Assembly: GCA_947259395.1 (NCBI GenBank)
Contig: CAMYMN010000006.1
Coordinates: 1-53,975, forward strand
Length of the DNA stretch: 53,975 nucleotides
Reading direction: 5' to 3'
Origin: an uncultured Gammaproteobacteria bacterium
GTDB lineage: Bacteria > Pseudomonadota > Gammaproteobacteria > Arenicellales > JAANXG01
Shown: one piece after another, positions 7,248 to 16,706 of the stretch
Position numbering within the stretch: the first letter of the stretch is position 1
Layout: each line of letters opens with the position of its first letter
Notes under the pieces: generated by a model
The model's database searches: none
Seen by the model: the letters and a program-made list of their open reading frames with translations, nothing else
What the model was told of the DNA's origin: nothing
Position numbers and translations under genes: made by a program

Positions 7248-8951
7248 TTATTCCACCACAGACAGCGACGGTGGTTCAGCGCGGTGGGCAGTGCGGGACA
7301 ACATATCATAGGCGTGCGCCATGGTTTGCTCAGTAATCCTGACGCCGCCAAGCATACGGGCGATTTCCTGGACGCGTTGGTCATCGGTTAGGGGAATAAT
7401 TGTAACGCGCACACCGTTATCGTCGTACTTCTTGACTTGATGGTGATGGTCACCCTGCGCCGCAACCTGGGGTAGGTGCGTGATACAAATCACTTGGCGT
7501 GTTTGCGCCAGTAACCGCAGCCTGTGTCCAACGATCTCCGCCACGCCGCCGCCAATACCAACATCGACTTCATCGAAGATTAACGTAGGTACGCGTCCAA
7601 CCCGCGCTGTGATCGCCTGGATCGCTAAGCTGATGCGGGACAACTCGCCACCGGAGGCGACCTTTTTCAGTGGCCTCGGTGGCTGATCGCGATTGGTGCT
7701 GACCTGGAAAATAATGTCATCAAACCCGAAACGTGTGGGCACCGTGCGGTCTCGTTCCGCCAGCGTCACTTCGAAGCGCCCGCCCTTCATTCCCAACTCT
7801 TGCATTTGCTCGGTGACCAGCTTAGATAGTTTTGCCGCTGAGGTGCGCCGCTGTTTAGAAAGCCCGTCGGCGGTTTTTTCGTAATTTGCTTGGGTATCTT
7901 GGAGAGATTTTTGCAGGCCTTCGATACTCGTGTCTTGGTGTTCGAGTGTCTTGAGTTTATTCGCCAATTCCTGATGAATACGGATCAATTGATCAGGCTC
8001 GCACTGATGTTTTCGCGCCGAATTCAGCAGTGCGCTCATGCGTCGTTCGACTTCATCCAAACGCCCGGGGTCGAGTTCAATACCACTCGCCAGCTGCCGC
8101 AGCTGCGTTATCGCTTCATCAATGTGAATGGAAGCTTGATTTATGAGATCGATGGTCTGAGACAGTCTCGGTTCGTAGTCCGACAACCCATTCAATTCGT
8201 TTAGACATTTGCTGATTGCACTTGAAACCGCATACTGTTCGGCCTCATAAAGATGTTGATAACAAAACTCGATGCCTTCTCGAAGTTCATTCGCATGTGC
8301 CAGTTTGGTGTGTTCTTGTTCGAGTTGTATAAACTCGTGATCCTGCAGTTTCATCTGTTCAAGCTCGGTGGTTTGAAATCTCAACAAGTCAATTTCATGC
8401 AGCCGAGTCGCGGATTCGCTGGTGACATTTTCCAGTTGTAACTGCAGCCGTTTGAGCTCTCCATAGAGTTCTGCAAGCTGGTAAACGGCTTTACCTTGGG
8501 ATGCGAAATCGTCAACGATTTGACGCTGTGTATCGATCCGCAGCAGTGATTGATGTTCGTGTTGACCGTGCATATCGATGATCCGCTGACTGAAGTCGCG
8601 TAACAACTGTAGGGTTACCGGACGGCCGTTGATAAAAGCCTTGGTGGGTTTGTTGCGGTACAGCAGGCGGCGTAACACACAACTGTCTTCTTCATAGAGC
8701 TCATGCTCCTGCAGCCAAATCGCGGCGTCTTCCTCGGGATCAAGTTCGAGGCCGGCGTTGATCTCCGCCGAATCGGCGCCGTGGCGGATGTTGTCCGCGT
8801 CGGTGCGCGCACCCAATGCCAGCATCAGCGCATCTACTAAAATTGATTTTCCCGCGCCGGTCTCACCTGTAAGCACCGTCAAGCCTGGCTCCAGAACGAC
8901 TTCGATCTGGGGGACAATGGCGAAATTGCGGATAAATAGCGACGTCAACAT
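7248..8951 (-). CDS. recN: DNA repair protein RecN
   Basis: A 567-residue SMC-like ATPase that acts in double-strand break repair by holding DNA ends and cohesing sister DNA. The N-terminus carries Walker A in TGETGAGKSILVDAL (about 28-42). The long middle is coiled coil rich in Gln, Glu and Leu. The C-terminus has the ABC signature VASGGELSRISLAI and Walker B PTLIFDEVDVGIGG, then ITHLPQVAAQGD. Length fits the family (about 550-570). Five bases separate it from the nadK stop, so the two share a transcript. Confidence 0.97.
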   Translation of the reverse strand: MLTSLFIRNFAIVPQIEVVLEPGLTVLTGETGAGKSILVDALMLALGARTDADNIRHGADSAEINAGLELDPEEDAAIWLQEHELYEEDSCVLRRLLYRNKPTKAFINGRPVTLQLLRDFSQRIIDMHGQHEHQSLLRIDTQRQIVDDFASQGKAVYQLAELYGELKRLQLQLENVTSESATRLHEIDLLRFQTTELEQMKLQDHEFIQLEQEHTKLAHANELREGIEFCYQHLYEAEQYAVSSAISKCLNELNGLSDYEPRLSQTIDLINQASIHIDEAITQLRQLASGIELDPGRLDEVERRMSALLNSARKHQCEPDQLIRIHQELANKLKTLEHQDTSIEGLQKSLQDTQANYEKTADGLSKQRRTSAAKLSKLVTEQMQELGMKGGRFEVTLAERDRTVPTRFGFDDIIFQVSTNRDQPPRPLKKVASGGELSRISLAIQAITARVGRVPTLIFDEVDVGIGGGVAEIVGHRLRLLAQTRQVICITHLPQVAAQGDHHHQVKKYDDNGVRVTIIPLTDDQRVQEIARMLGGVRITEQTMAHAYDMLSRTAHRAEPPSLSVVE

Positions 8952-8956
8952 GGGCG

Positions 8957-9835
8957 TTAGATAGCTTCCCCCCAGCCGAGCTTTGATCGTAACGCGACGT
9001 AATGATCATGTTCGAGGGTGCGCACAAAACTTACGGTCTCTTGTGACCGGCGCACGCGTATCTTTTCGTCTCCATCGAGATGCAAGATGATCTTTCCATC
9101 CAAAGAGACGTAGGCGCAGCGTTCACAAATATTGATCAAGTTGAAATCGATGATGCTCGAATCCCTGAACGCAATCGGGCGGTGGGACAGCATATGTGGG
9201 CAGATAGGCACCATAATTAGGGCTTCCAGCTGCGGATGCATAATCGGGCCTCCGGCGGATAGGGCATAAGCGGTGGACCCGGTGGGTGTTGCGACGATAA
9301 TGCCGTCCGCGCGTAGCTTGGTAACGAAGTCCCCATCTACGAAGGTCTGGATTTCGATCAGGCGTTCCATGTCACTTTTGCCGATTACCATGTCATTGAA
9401 GGCATTGTCGGAATAAAGGACGTCATCGTCGCGGATAACCTCAACATTAATCATCATCCGTTGTTCGAGCTCATATTCGCCATCGAGAATTCGGCCGATG
9501 TCCTCGTACATCTCGTTGAGGGAAATATCCGTGAGGAAACCTAAGCGACCCATGTTGACGCCAACCAAAGGCACATTGAAGTGTGCCAATGATCGGGCTA
9601 CGTGCAACATCGTTCCATCACCGCCGACAACAATGCCAAGATCAATTCGATTTTCTATGTCTTTGGCGGACATTACCTGCACCGACGCAGCTCGAACTTC
9701 TTGCGCCGTGGTTTCATCCACCAGCACCTCAACATTGCGATAGTGGAGGTATTCGCTGAGGCTGTTCATCGCGTCCCGGACACCGGGATCTTTATATTTT
9801 CCAAACAACCCGATGGTTGTGAATTGTTTCGACAT
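8957..9835 (-). CDS. nadK: NAD kinase
   Basis: A 292-residue cytosolic enzyme that phosphorylates NAD to NADP. Key motifs are the catalytic and ATP-binding VVGGDGTMLHVARSL (about residues 67-81), NMGRLGFLTDI, and the NAD-binding region GIIVATPTGSTAYALSAGGP. Length equals that of E. coli NadK (292). It is transcribed divergently from hrcA and immediately upstream of recN, the conserved gammaproteobacterial arrangement. Confidence 0.97.
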   Translation of the reverse strand: MSKQFTTIGLFGKYKDPGVRDAMNSLSEYLHYRNVEVLVDETTAQEVRAASVQVMSAKDIENRIDLGIVVGGDGTMLHVARSLAHFNVPLVGVNMGRLGFLTDISLNEMYEDIGRILDGEYELEQRMMINVEVIRDDDVLYSDNAFNDMVIGKSDMERLIEIQTFVDGDFVTKLRADGIIVATPTGSTAYALSAGGPIMHPQLEALIMVPICPHMLSHRPIAFRDSSIIDFNLINICERCAYVSLDGKIILHLDGDEKIRVRRSQETVSFVRTLEHDHYVALRSKLGWGEAI

Positions 9836-10023
9836 CGATTTGCGCGGTTTGTCCTTGAGGCCCGGATGATACGGATCGGGCGAGTGGTCATTTCGCGGGA
9901 ACCCTCGATTCTCGTCGATTTCTTCGACAGAGTGAACTTTTTCGCGACCTGAACCGATGCCCGGGTGCGCAGCGCGTGACGAGTTTGGGCTATTGTCAAT
10001 AGGGTTGTCGGATATGACTGATG

Positions 10024-10052
10024 TTGACAGTCCGGCGTGACGTTGATAGCGT
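10024..10052 (+). promoter_or_regulatory. Candidate sigma-70 promoter of hrcA
   Basis: TTGACA at 10024-10029 is followed, after a 17-base spacer, by TAGCGT at 10047-10052. The -35 box is perfect and the -10 box poor. The CIRCE operator begins seven bases downstream, over the expected start site, which is the usual arrangement for HrcA repression. Confidence 0.5.
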
Positions 10053-10058
10053 CTTTCA

Positions 10059-10085
10059 TTAGCACTCCGTAGATCCGAGTGCTAA
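10059..10085 (+). promoter_or_regulatory. CIRCE operator (HrcA binding site)
   Basis: TTAGCACTC (10059-10067), nine spacer bases, then GAGTGCTAA (10077-10085): an exact match to the CIRCE consensus of nine-base inverted arms with a nine-base gap. It lies 27 bases before the hrcA start codon, so hrcA is predicted to be autorepressed. I find no second CIRCE before grpE, dnaK or dnaJ. Confidence 0.97.
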
Positions 10086-10112
10086 GAACGATACGTAACT
10101 AGCTGAACCGTA

Positions 10113-11159
10113 ATGAAGCTGAATGATCGCGCGGAAACGCTGCTTAGATCTCTGATCGAGATTTACATCAATGAGGGACAACCAGTTGGGTCCCGGACGC
10201 TGGCGCGTCAAATTAAACTCAACCTGAGTCCGGCGACGGTCAGGAATGTGATGTCGGACCTCGAGGATCTTGGCCTCATCCACTCGCCTCACACTTCCGC
10301 TGGACGGATACCGACTCAGAAAGGTTATCGCTTTTTTGTTGACTCTTTGTTACAGGTAAAACCGCTTGAGCAACTTACGCTCGAGGAGATGCAAGACAAA
10401 TTTTCTAATGAGAGCGATCCGCAGCTGCTGCTAAACAAGGCGTCCGAACTCCTGTCACAAGTCACTCATTTTGCTGGTGTCGTTCTAATACCCGGCCAGC
10501 GGAGCTCATTGTTCCGGCAGATCGAATTTGTGAAGCTGGCGTCACAGCGTGTGCTAACGATCCTGGTCACCGATGACGGCCGAGTTCAAAATCGCGTGAT
10601 ACCCACTGACCGCTCATATTCGGCAAGTGAGCTTGTTGAAGCAGCGAATTTTTTCAATCAAGTCTACGCAGGAACATCATTGGCGGATGTTCGCCGCGGG
10701 CTGCTCAAAGAAATGCAAAAAGACAGTGACGAAATGCATCGCATTACCGCTACTGCTTTGGCGGTAGCAGGTAAACTCTTTGACGATGAGGATGACGGCG
10801 GCGACGCGGTCATGTTGAGTGGTGAGGAGAACCTATTCAACGTGCCCGATCTTTGTCAAATAGAAAAACTGCAGAAACTTTTCGATGCGTTCAAAACGAA
10901 ACAAGATCTGCTGGATCTTCTTGATCGAAGCATGAGGGTCGGCGGCATCAGCATCTTCATCGGCGGGGAGTCGGGATACCAATCATTGGACGATTGCAGT
11001 GTGGTAACCGCCCCCTATGACCACGACGGAGAAATCATCGGGACGGTGGGCGTAATTGGACCGACACGTATGTCCTACGACGAGGTCATCCCAGTTGTGG
11101 ACGTGACTGCCCGCCTGTTGAGCGGTGCTCTTTCCACACCCTCCGATCGATTGGAATAA
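10113..11159 (+). CDS. hrcA: Heat-inducible transcription repressor HrcA
   Basis: A 348-residue repressor of heat-shock genes that binds CIRCE operators. The N-terminal winged helix includes YINEGQPVGSRTLARQI and LSPATVRNVMSDLEDLGLI, with HTSAGRIPTQKGYRFFVD following. The C-terminal GAF-like domain contains GESGYQSLDDCSVV and GVIGPTRMSYDEVIPVVD. HrcA is absent from enterics but frequent in deeper gammaproteobacteria and betaproteobacteria. A perfect CIRCE sits upstream, so the gene controls itself. The dnaK-system genes follow on the same strand. Confidence 0.97.
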   Translation: MKLNDRAETLLRSLIEIYINEGQPVGSRTLARQIKLNLSPATVRNVMSDLEDLGLIHSPHTSAGRIPTQKGYRFFVDSLLQVKPLEQLTLEEMQDKFSNESDPQLLLNKASELLSQVTHFAGVVLIPGQRSSLFRQIEFVKLASQRVLTILVTDDGRVQNRVIPTDRSYSASELVEAANFFNQVYAGTSLADVRRGLLKEMQKDSDEMHRITATALAVAGKLFDDEDDGGDAVMLSGEENLFNVPDLCQIEKLQKLFDAFKTKQDLLDLLDRSMRVGGISIFIGGESGYQSLDDCSVVTAPYDHDGEIIGTVGVIGPTRMSYDEVIPVVDVTARLLSGALSTPSDRLE

Positions 11160-11245
11160 GCCCAATAAAGCAAAGTTATTAAAATGGGTTGGGGACAGCG
11201 CCGGTAATTCAAATAGGAATATCAACCAGGGGTTGTCGCGCGCGG

Positions 11246-11274
11246 CTTGAAATCCGCCCGCAGTGACCCCAACT
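11246..11274 (+). promoter_or_regulatory. Candidate sigma-32 (RpoH) promoter of grpE
   Basis: CTTGAAA at 11246-11252, a 14-base spacer, then CCCCAACT at 11267-11274. The RpoH consensus is CTTGAAA, 11-14 bases, CCCCATNT, so only one base differs. It lies 32 bases before the proposed grpE start. Confidence 0.75.
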
Positions 11275-11306
11275 CGTGCATCAGTACGCTGTGGAGTGAT
11301 TTTTAG

Positions 11307-12014
11307 GTGAAGAAAAAGCGCAACGCGGGACGCAGGTCCCATACCAAGCCTCAAGAGACACACGCCGACCAAGCCGAGCCGGCGACCCCTGCGCAGACAG
11401 CCGCGCCCGAAAGCGTGGTGGAGAGTTCTGCCGCAGCGGCGGCGGCTACGCTAGGTGAGGAGGGTACGACGGCAGCGGATGTGGATGCTGTCGACGTTGA
11501 GGCCCTGCAAAGCGGCCTGGATGACGCAATGACGGAATTGGAACAACTTAAAGATAAGTTCCTAAGGGCAAAGGCGGAAATCGAGAACACCCGGCGCCGG
11601 GCCGACAATGAAATCGCTAATATCCGCAAGTACGCAATTGAACGTTTCGCCTCCGAAATGCTTACCGTCCGAGACAGTTTGGAGTTGGCGAAGGCGGTTG
11701 ATCTTGATGAACAAGACGCGACGGCCCTGGAACGGATGCTGGAGGGGTTGGAACTGACCTTGAAGCAGATGGACAGCGTATTCGAGAAATTCGCCATTCG
11801 CGTCGTGGCCCCGGAACCTGGCGAGAAGTTGGACCCAGAACGGCACCAGGCGATGAGTATTCAGGAATCCAGCGATATTCAACCCAATCATATTCTGACG
11901 GTTATCCAAAAGGGATACACGCTTCAGGATCGCTTGATTCGACCGGCGATGGTGATTGTCGCCAAAGCGGCGGAACCCGCGGCAAGCGAGCCGCCGGAGC
12001 AGGAAAAAGCTTGA
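11307..12014 (+). CDS. grpE: Nucleotide exchange factor GrpE
   Basis: A 235-residue co-chaperone that releases ADP from DnaK. The N-terminal 75 residues are Ala/Glu/Thr-rich and disordered. They are followed by the dimerising coiled coil (DKFLRAKAEIENTRRRAD) and the C-terminal beta domain, recognisable by MDSVFEKFAIRVV, PERHQAMS and VIQKGYTLQDRLIRPAMV. It starts with GTG at 11307, ten bases after GGAG. It is longer than E. coli GrpE (197) because of the N-terminal extension. The stop codon lies inside the sigma-32-like -35 box of dnaK. Confidence 0.96.
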   Translation: MKKKRNAGRRSHTKPQETHADQAEPATPAQTAAPESVVESSAAAAAATLGEEGTTAADVDAVDVEALQSGLDDAMTELEQLKDKFLRAKAEIENTRRRADNEIANIRKYAIERFASEMLTVRDSLELAKAVDLDEQDATALERMLEGLELTLKQMDSVFEKFAIRVVAPEPGEKLDPERHQAMSIQESSDIQPNHILTVIQKGYTLQDRLIRPAMVIVAKAAEPAASEPPEQEKA

Positions 12015-12037
12015 AAAACCACGAATTGTACCCATCT
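12010..12037 (+). promoter_or_regulatory. Candidate sigma-32 (RpoH) promoter of dnaK
   Basis: CTTGAAA at 12010-12016, a 13-base spacer, then ACCCATCT at 12030-12037: one mismatch to the RpoH consensus. The -35 element overlaps the grpE stop codon. Transcription would start about 45 bases before the dnaK ATG. Confidence 0.75.
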
Positions 12038-12090
12038 TCATTAACAGTTCGACTATTGAATAGGCACAACGAGTTTTAGGGGAAACCACT

Positions 12091-14031
12091 ATGGGAAAGA
12101 TCATCGGTATTGACCTTGGCACCACCAACTCCTGCGTAGCAGTGATGGACGGCGACAAAGCCCGGGTCATCGAAAATAGCGAGGGGGACCGCACTACGCC
12201 GTCGGTGGTGGCGTATACCGAAGATGGTGAGGTGCTGGTAGGGCAACCGGCCAAGCGTCAGGCGGTGACCAATCCCCATAACACGTTATTTGCCATCAAG
12301 CGTTTGATTGGTCGTAAGTATGACGAAGATGTGGTGCAGCGTGATATCGGGCTGATGCCTTACAAGATAATCAAGGCGAGTAACGGAGATGCCTGGGTGA
12401 ATGTAAACGGCAAGGAGATGGCGCCGCCTGAGCTTTCGGCGCGCGTCCTGCAGAAGATGAAAAAGACCGTTGAGGACTACCTGGGGCAAGAAATCACCGA
12501 GGCGGTGATTACTGTGCCCGCTTATTTCAACGACTCACAGCGCCAAGCCACTAAAGATGCCGGACGGATCGCGGGTCTGGACGTGAAGCGTATCATCAAT
12601 GAGCCCACTGCCGCGGCATTGGCTTATGGTCTCGAAAAGCAAAAGGGTGATCACAAGATCGCGGTGTACGACTTGGGTGGCGGAACCTTCGATATCTCAA
12701 TTATCGAAATCGCCGAGGTGGACGGTGAACATCAATTCGAGGTGTTGTCGACGAATGGTGACACGTTCCTAGGCGGTGAAGACTTCGACCGTCGATTGAT
12801 CGATTATCTTGCCGATGAATTCAAAAAGGACCAGGGAATCGATCTGCGCGGTGATCCATTGGCGATGCAACGTCTCAAGGAAGCCGCGGAGAAGGCCAAG
12901 ATTGAGTTGTCGTCTGCGGTTCAGACCGAGGTGAATCTGCCCTACATTACCGCGGACCAGGCCGGCCCCAAGCATCTGACCATGAAAGTGACGCGGGCCA
13001 AGCTGGAATCGATGGTTGAAGACCTGATACAAAGAACCGTGGATCCGTGCAAGATTGCATTGAAGGACGCAAGCACTTCGGCCGGTGAGATCGATGACGT
13101 GATATTGGTCGGTGGTCAGACGCGCATGCCGAAGGTGCAAGAGACGGTGAAAAATTTCTTTGGCAAGGAGCCACGTAAAGATGTCAACCCCGACGAGGCA
13201 GTGGCCGTCGGTGCGGCGATACAAGGCGGTGTGCTGGGCGGTGAGGTCAAGGATGTGCTGCTCCTGGATGTGACTCCCTTGTCATTGGGAATCGAGACGC
13301 TCGGCGGGGTTATGACTAAGTTGATCGATAAAAACACCACCATACCGACCAAGGCCAACCAGATATTTTCCACCGCGGACGATAGTCAAACCGCGGTTAC
13401 CGTGCATGTGTTGCAAGGTGAGCGTGAGATGGCAAGCGGTAACAAGTCGTTGGGCCGATTTGACCTCACCGACATCCCCCCTGCGCCGCGGGGTATACCA
13501 CAGATCGAGGTCACGTTCGACATCGATGCCAATGGCATTATGCATGTGTCGGCTAAGGATAAAGCGACGAATAAGGAAAATAAGATCGTAATCAAATCCA
13601 GCTCGGGATTGAGCGATGATGAGATCGATAAGATGGTGAGGGATGCGGAGGAACATGCCGAAGAAGACCGTAAAGCGAGGGAGCTGGTGGACGCCCGCAA
13701 TCAGGGTGATGCCATGGCTCACAGTGTGCGCAAGTCGATCAAGGAGATGGGTGATAAGCTCGGTGAAGACGAAAAGAGCAAGATCGAAGATGCCCTCAAG
13801 GAATTAGACGAAGCTATGAAGGGAGACGATATCGATGCAATCAAGACGAAGACGCAGGCAGTAGCAGAAGCCAGTCATCGTTTGGCTGAAGAGATGTACA
13901 AGCAGGCAAGTTCGGAACAAGCAGAGACCGCGGAGAGTTCATCGGCGCAAGAGGGTACCACTGCTACGGAGGAAGAAAATGTTGTGGATGCCGAGTTTGA
14001 AGAAGTCAAAGACGACGAGAAGAAGAGCTGA
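12091..14031 (+). CDS. dnaK: Molecular chaperone DnaK (Hsp70)
   Basis: A 646-residue ATP-dependent chaperone of the cytosol. It has the Hsp70 signatures [18 protein letters not shown] (4-21), [16 protein letters not shown], and [14 protein letters not shown] in the ATPase domain, the interdomain linker [15 protein letters not shown], and the substrate-binding and lid domains. The C-terminal tail ends in [13 protein letters not shown], the expected acidic EEV-type terminus. It works with GrpE upstream and DnaJ downstream. A strong terminator follows, so dnaJ may be expressed at a lower level or from its own promoter. Confidence 0.98.
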   Translation: MGKIIGIDLGTTNSCVAVMDGDKARVIENSEGDRTTPSVVAYTEDGEVLVGQPAKRQAVTNPHNTLFAIKRLIGRKYDEDVVQRDIGLMPYKIIKASNGDAWVNVNGKEMAPPELSARVLQKMKKTVEDYLGQEITEAVITVPAYFNDSQRQATKDAGRIAGLDVKRIINEPTAAALAYGLEKQKGDHKIAVYDLGGGTFDISIIEIAEVDGEHQFEVLSTNGDTFLGGEDFDRRLIDYLADEFKKDQGIDLRGDPLAMQRLKEAAEKAKIELSSAVQTEVNLPYITADQAGPKHLTMKVTRAKLESMVEDLIQRTVDPCKIALKDASTSAGEIDDVILVGGQTRMPKVQETVKNFFGKEPRKDVNPDEAVAVGAAIQGGVLGGEVKDVLLLDVTPLSLGIETLGGVMTKLIDKNTTIPTKANQIFSTADDSQTAVTVHVLQGEREMASGNKSLGRFDLTDIPPAPRGIPQIEVTFDIDANGIMHVSAKDKATNKENKIVIKSSSGLSDDEIDKMVRDAEEHAEEDRKARELVDARNQGDAMAHSVRKSIKEMGDKLGEDEKSKIEDALKELDEAMKGDDIDAIKTKTQAVAEASHRLAEEMYKQASSEQAETAESSSAQEGTTATEEENVVDAEFEEVKDDEKKS

Positions 14032-14057
14032 TTGTAGTTTCAAGGGTGCAGGCTAAC

Positions 14058-14092
14058 ACAGGCGTGGACGCAAGCCCACGCCTGTTTTGTTT
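14058..14092 (+). terminator. Intrinsic terminator after dnaK
   Basis: Ten-base arms ACAGGCGTGG (14058-14067) and CCACGCCTGT (14076-14085) pair perfectly around an eight-base loop and are followed by TTTGTTT. It lies between dnaK and dnaJ and probably lowers read-through into dnaJ. Confidence 0.88.
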
Positions 14093-14182
14093 ACGCGACA
14101 AGACTTGATTACTAGGGGTGAACCCGCGGAATATTGAGCTAAATAATTCCGTTGATCGGCGCTAACAAACGCTGGAAGTGTT

Positions 14183-15322
14183 ATGGCAAAGCGCGATTAT
14201 TACGAGACATTGGGTATTCAACGCAACGCGTCGGAAAGCGAGATCAAAAAGGCGTACCGGCGGTTGGCGATGAAATATCATCCGGACCGGAATACCGGTG
14301 ATGAGAAAGCCGAGGCTAAGTTCAAAGAAGCCAAAGAAGCCTATGAGATTCTCAGCGATGGGCAAAAGCGCGCCGCGTATGACCAGTTCGGACATGCAGG
14401 CGTCGATCCCACGGCTGGCGTTGGCGGTGGATTCCATGGGCCTGGTGCCGGCGGATTCAGCGACATCTTCGGCGATATATTTGGCGACATATTCGGTGGC
14501 GGTGGCCCGCGACGCTCCCGTGGGCGGGCGCGCGGTGCCGATCTGCGATATAACCTGCAATTAAACCTCGAAGAAGCGGTACGCGGCACGGAAGCCAAGA
14601 TTCGCGTTCCTACCTCAGTGGTCTGTGATCGGTGTAGTGGTACCGGCGCCTCGCCGGGAACGTCGCCGGTGTCCTGCTCCACGTGCGGTGGTGCGGGTCA
14701 GGTGCGAATGCAACAAGGTTTCTTTTCCGTGCAGCAAACATGTCCGGCATGCCGGGGCAGCGGATCGGTAATCAAAGACCCCTGTGGTCGTTGCCATGGA
14801 TCCGGTTTGGTCAAGGAAAGCAAGACGCTGTCGGTAAAGGTGCCGGCGGGTATCGACGAGGGCGACCAGATTCGCCTCGCCGCAGAGGGCGAGAGCGGAG
14901 GCAAAGATGGCGTACCTGGCGATCTTTACGTGTCGATCCAACTCAAGCCGCATCCGATCTTCAAACGTGACGGTGAGGACCTGTTTTGCGAAATGCCGGT
15001 GAGTTTCGCGACCCTGGCGCTCGGCGGTGAACTGGAGGTGCCTACCTTGGATGGCCGGGCGCGTATCAAGGTGCCGCCGGAATCACAGACTGAGAAAGTC
15101 TTCCGGTTGCGTGCCAAGGGTGTGAGGAACGTGCGCGGCGGGCGCGTGGGAGACTTGTATTGCAAAATCACCGCGGAAACGCCGGTGAACCTCACCAAGC
15201 GGCAAAAGGAAATGCTCAAGGAAGTGGAGAATTCTATTCGCGACGGCGGTGCGCGCCACAGCCCGCGTGAAAGTTCCTGGACCGACAAATTGCGCTCCTT
15301 CTTCGACGACTTGGTTACGTAA
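14183..15322 (+). CDS. dnaJ: Chaperone DnaJ (Hsp40)
   Basis: A 379-residue class I Hsp40 that stimulates DnaK ATPase activity. It has an N-terminal J domain with HPD at 33-35, a Gly/Phe-rich linker ([20 protein letters not shown]), and four zinc-finger repeats ([32 protein letters not shown]). The C-terminal substrate-binding domains follow. All eight zinc Cys are present and the length matches the family. No CIRCE or clear sigma-32 promoter is seen in the 150 bases before it. Confidence 0.97.
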   Translation: MAKRDYYETLGIQRNASESEIKKAYRRLAMKYHPDRNTGDEKAEAKFKEAKEAYEILSDGQKRAAYDQFGHAGVDPTAGVGGGFHGPGAGGFSDIFGDIFGDIFGGGGPRRSRGRARGADLRYNLQLNLEEAVRGTEAKIRVPTSVVCDRCSGTGASPGTSPVSCSTCGGAGQVRMQQGFFSVQQTCPACRGSGSVIKDPCGRCHGSGLVKESKTLSVKVPAGIDEGDQIRLAAEGESGGKDGVPGDLYVSIQLKPHPIFKRDGEDLFCEMPVSFATLALGGELEVPTLDGRARIKVPPESQTEKVFRLRAKGVRNVRGGRVGDLYCKITAETPVNLTKRQKEMLKEVENSIRDGGARHSPRESSWTDKLRSFFDDLVT

Positions 15323-15573
15323 CCTGATTACATAGCGAAGTGAGAAATCCGCCCTGTTGTGGGTGGTGCTGAGCAGAGCACGGCATCTTTTCAGGACGAG
15401 TGCTTTGTTACTCGACTACGCTCAGGACCGGCTCGCGGCGCGACAAAGCATGGTTGGTCATTGGACAGCTTAGAGAGCCGCCCATCAACCGAACAGCCGA
15501 TCAGGCCTCGGATCGTTGGATTGAGGGATCCATGGTTCGAGGACCGCCTCACGCCGGCTGTTTCTTCGTGCAT
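15323..15573. other. Spacer between dnaJ and terC, no gene seen
   Basis: About 250 bases between two convergent genes. I see no protein with family features and no RNA gene. An imperfect inverted repeat, CCTCGGATCG near 15511 with GGTTCGAGG near 15538, could fold as a hairpin around TGGATTGAGGGATCCA, but it lacks a T-run, so a terminator role is unproven. Confidence 0.4.
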
Positions 15574-16398
15574 TCAATGCCGCGGGGTTTGCCCCCTTAC
15601 CCCCGGCGCCGATGCCGACTCGAGTTGACGCGCAGTAGCAAGTTTTCGCTGATAGCCGGATTGGATAAGGTCAACGGCGACGAGAACGGCGATGGAGAAG
15701 TAAAAGGTCGTTTTCGACATCGGTTCGACGGGGAAGCCGAAGAGTTTCAGGTGCGCCTGATGGCCACCTTCTCCAAGCAATACGACACCGACGATAAGGA
15801 GAATAAACAAGCCCAGGACCTCATACTTGCGGTTGCGATGCAAAAACTCCGCGACATGGTCGGCCAAGACCAGCATAGCAATTCCCGAAATAACGATTGC
15901 CACCACCAGCACGAAAAACACATCGGTGATTGCCAGCGCCGAAAGGATCGAATCGAAACTGAAGATCAAGTTCATTAAGACAATCCAAGCGATTACCATC
16001 GTGGCCGATTTCTTGGTCGCGCTCGCGCCCTCTGATTCCAGATCCTCCACTGCAAGCATATGAGAAATCTCTTTAACCGCGGTGTACATGATGAAACCGC
16101 CACCCAACAAAAAAACCACTGTGGCAAAGTTGAATGACCCTTCCACCACCCCGGGGATGTCAATATGGAAAAGTGGTTCGGTCAAAGACGTGATGAGCTT
16201 AATCATCACAAACAGCAACACGATCCGCAATGCAACTGCGATGAGGATACCCCAGCGTCGCACCGCAGCTTGGTGCCTCAGTGGCGCCCGTTTCGATTCG
16301 ATGGAGATATACAGAAGGTTGTCGAAGCCAAGTACGGCTTGGAGGAATATCAACACGCCTAGGTTGGCGAGATTTTCGATGGTAATAATATCAGCCAT
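15574..16398 (-). CDS. TerC family integral membrane protein
   Basis: A 274-residue inner-membrane protein with about seven to eight helices. It shows TerC family features: the early motif LQAVLGFDNLLYISI with acidic residues inside the membrane, MNLIFSFDSILSALAI with a second buried Asp, and ADHVAEFLHR. TerC proteins have been linked to tellurite resistance and, for several homologues, to manganese export, including metal loading of secreted enzymes. It is the last gene of a co-directional run with arsS, doxX and bufCBA. The cargo here is not known. Confidence 0.88.
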   Translation of the reverse strand: MADIITIENLANLGVLIFLQAVLGFDNLLYISIESKRAPLRHQAAVRRWGILIAVALRIVLLFVMIKLITSLTEPLFHIDIPGVVEGSFNFATVVFLLGGGFIMYTAVKEISHMLAVEDLESEGASATKKSATMVIAWIVLMNLIFSFDSILSALAITDVFFVLVVAIVISGIAMLVLADHVAEFLHRNRKYEVLGLFILLIVGVVLLGEGGHQAHLKLFGFPVEPMSKTTFYFSIAVLVAVDLIQSGYQRKLATARQLESASAPGVRGQTPRH

Positions 16399-16639
16399 GG
16401 GTCAATTCTCATCTAGTCGATTTTCGCAACACGGTGTGTGGACGTGATTCGCGCGTGTCGAAGGCGCCGGCAGCGTCTTCGGAAGCGGCATGCCGCCTAC
16501 GATGATCATTGCGTGGTTGCCGAACCGGAACCCAATAATTCGGCACCACGTGTAATTTAAAGGATAGCGACAGCAGACAGGGATCCAGCCCAATCATCAA
16601 CGCGCAACGCTCGGCCTTGCGCTTGTCCTCGCATAGCAG

Positions 16640-16706
16640 GGGAACTACGCGCAGCACGGGTCCCCGCGTCATGATACGGGATCCTTGGAGCAATATACGA
16701 GCTAAA
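16640..16706 (-). repeat. Copy of the dispersed TAGCCCGCATATTGCACC repeat
   Basis: On the minus strand: TAGCTCGTATATTGCTCC, then AAGGATCCCGTATCATGACGC. It matches the ends of the repeats at 26100, 41997, 43645 and 53826. The following bases (about 16600-16640) also resemble the region after the 41997 copy, so the element may extend further. It occupies part of the 303-base terC-arsS spacer (16399-16701), which otherwise holds no gene I can support. Its start touches the end of arsS. Confidence 0.6.

Noticed and set aside
13282..13722. Long minus-strand frames inside dnaK
   Set aside because: They are shadows of the conserved dnaK coding strand.
16409..16693. Reading frame in the terC-arsS spacer as a gene
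   Set aside because: It lies across a dispersed repeat copy, shows no family features and has no ribosome binding site.
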